From: an uncultured Pseudomonadota bacterium
Lineage (GTDB): Bacteria > Myxococcota_A > UBA796 > UBA9615
Length of the DNA stretch: 32,906 bases
Assembly (NCBI GenBank): GCA_937891735.1
Contig: CALAGR010000480.1
Span: 1-32,906, forward strand
Reading direction: 5' to 3'
In this document: positions 32,351 through 32,906 of the stretch, piece after piece
Layout: each line of letters begins with the position of its first letter
How positions within the stretch are numbered: position 1 is the stretch's first letter
Made by a program: the position numbers and the translations under genes
The notes under the pieces: model-generated
Seen by the model: the letters and a program-made list of their open reading frames with translations, nothing else
Told to the model about the DNA's origin: nothing
Databases searched by the model: none

Positions 32351-32906
32351 TCAGTCGCAGAAGTACAGGGTGTCGAAGCTGATGAACTCGCCGCCCACCA
32401 CCGGCGAATAGATCACGAGTTCCTCGAAGGCGACGTTCTCGAACGACCACAGCCCCCGGAAGTTCCACGTGAAATCCGGGCTGTCGGTGCCGAACACGCT
32501 CGCGATGCCTCCCAGGTTGATGCCGTCCCAGAAGATGTCCGCGCTGTACTGCGATCCCAGGTTCGGCGAGGGGCCCACGATGGCCCAGTACACCATCGTC
32601 TGGGGGCTGTCGAAGCGCAGGCTCACCCCGTCCACCTCGGTGGTGGAGCGCGCGAACAGGTCGCCCTCGTAGGGGCCCGTCTCGGGCGCGTTCAGGCGGT
32701 ACTCGTAGTCGATGGCGCCGTCGGCCCCGCCGCGCAGCTCGAAGCCCGGATACGCAGTTCCGCCCACCACGGCCCCGTTGCTGCCCCCCTCGAAGTCCAC
32801 GTAGGCCACCGACCGGCCGTGGGCGGCGCACTCCTGATCCATCAGCAGGAGCATGTTCTCTTCCAGGTCCAGCACCGGGGCGAGCAGCGGCTTGTTGTCG
32901 CCCTGG
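32351..32906 (-). CDS. secreted-type beta-sandwich protein, C-terminal part (5' end off the window)
   Basis: The frame is open to the window edge, so the GTG at 32875 is probably internal: residues before it (L-L-A-P-V-L-D-L-E-E-N) continue smoothly. The visible part (about 184 residues) has a helical stretch with one Cys, then a beta-rich domain: V-D-F-E-G-G-S-N-G-A-V-V-G, G-V-S-L-R-F-D-S-P, W-S-F-E-N-V-A-F-E-E-L, ending F-D-T-L-Y-F-C-D. The pattern of short strands with a closing F-D-x-L resembles surface or exosortase-type lectin-like domains, but I cannot assign a family. Two Cys near the ends may form a disulphide in an exported protein. It converges on the ABC operon. Confidence 0.7.
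   Translation of the reverse strand, partial: QGDNKPLLAPVLDLEENMLLLMDQECAAHGRSVAYVDFEGGSNGAVVGGTAYPGFELRGGADGAIDYEYRLNAPETGPYEGDLFARSTTEVDGVSLRFDSPQTMVYWAIVGPSPNLGSQYSADIFWDGINLGGIASVFGTDSPDFTWNFRGLWSFENVAFEELVIYSPVVGGEFISFDTLYFCD

Overview
The window is about 32.9 kb of very GC-rich bacterial DNA, packed with genes that often overlap by 1-8 nt. The best lineage clue is the C-terminus of the giant secreted protein at 17961-23306: a Cys-x-Cys motif, a hydrophobic helix and an Arg cluster, preceded by Asp-rich spacers. This is the MYXO-CTERM type of sorting signal. Together with several 'xxGC-P-S-x-E-P' lipoproteins and GTG/TTG starts, it points to an uncultured-type Myxococcota (former Deltaproteobacteria). 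No RNA genes, CRISPR arrays, insertion sequences or phage genes were seen.

Layout. 1-303 is the end of a c-type cytochrome. 333-1142 (minus) is a lone PilN-PilP fusion of the type IV pilus alignment complex. 1366-4154 encodes a coiled-coil membrane protein and a MoxR AAA+ ATPase, followed by an internally deleted DegT/StrS aminotransferase pseudogene (4230-4580). 4615-7172 holds a DUF885 metallohydrolase and a lipoprotein of the endonuclease/exonuclease/phosphatase (sphingomyelinase-like) fold. 7179-8243 (minus) holds a hemolysin III/PAQR membrane protein and a 101-aa orphan. 8304-13892 is a DUF58 / BatA-type vWA / double-vWA operon. 13939-14902 is a probable AbiEii-type toxin with a small upstream partner. 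14913-16058 is a lipoprotein alpha/beta hydrolase. 16078-23306 (minus) is a two-gene operon for a 1781-residue FG-GAP/PKD/Fn3-like surface protein and a secreted beta-propeller. 23546-32338 is a five-gene, translationally coupled operon: a periplasmic/membrane protein, one ABC ATPase and three self-duplicated permeases. 32351-32906 (minus) is the C-terminal part of a secreted beta-sandwich protein.

How it may work together. Three separate plus-strand units (1366-4154, 8304-13892, 23546-32338) each carry the same promoter-like signature, GGAAC-N17/18-GTATC(T/G)TTG. Two of them share a second leader element. Together these units contain MoxR, DUF58, BatA-like and vWA proteins plus an ABC-2 export machine, and at least two of the non-ABC proteins share a glutamine-amidotransferase-like module with the first protein of the ABC operon. 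I infer one envelope system, split over three transcription units and driven by a common (ECF-like) sigma factor. This is the most interesting candidate in the window.
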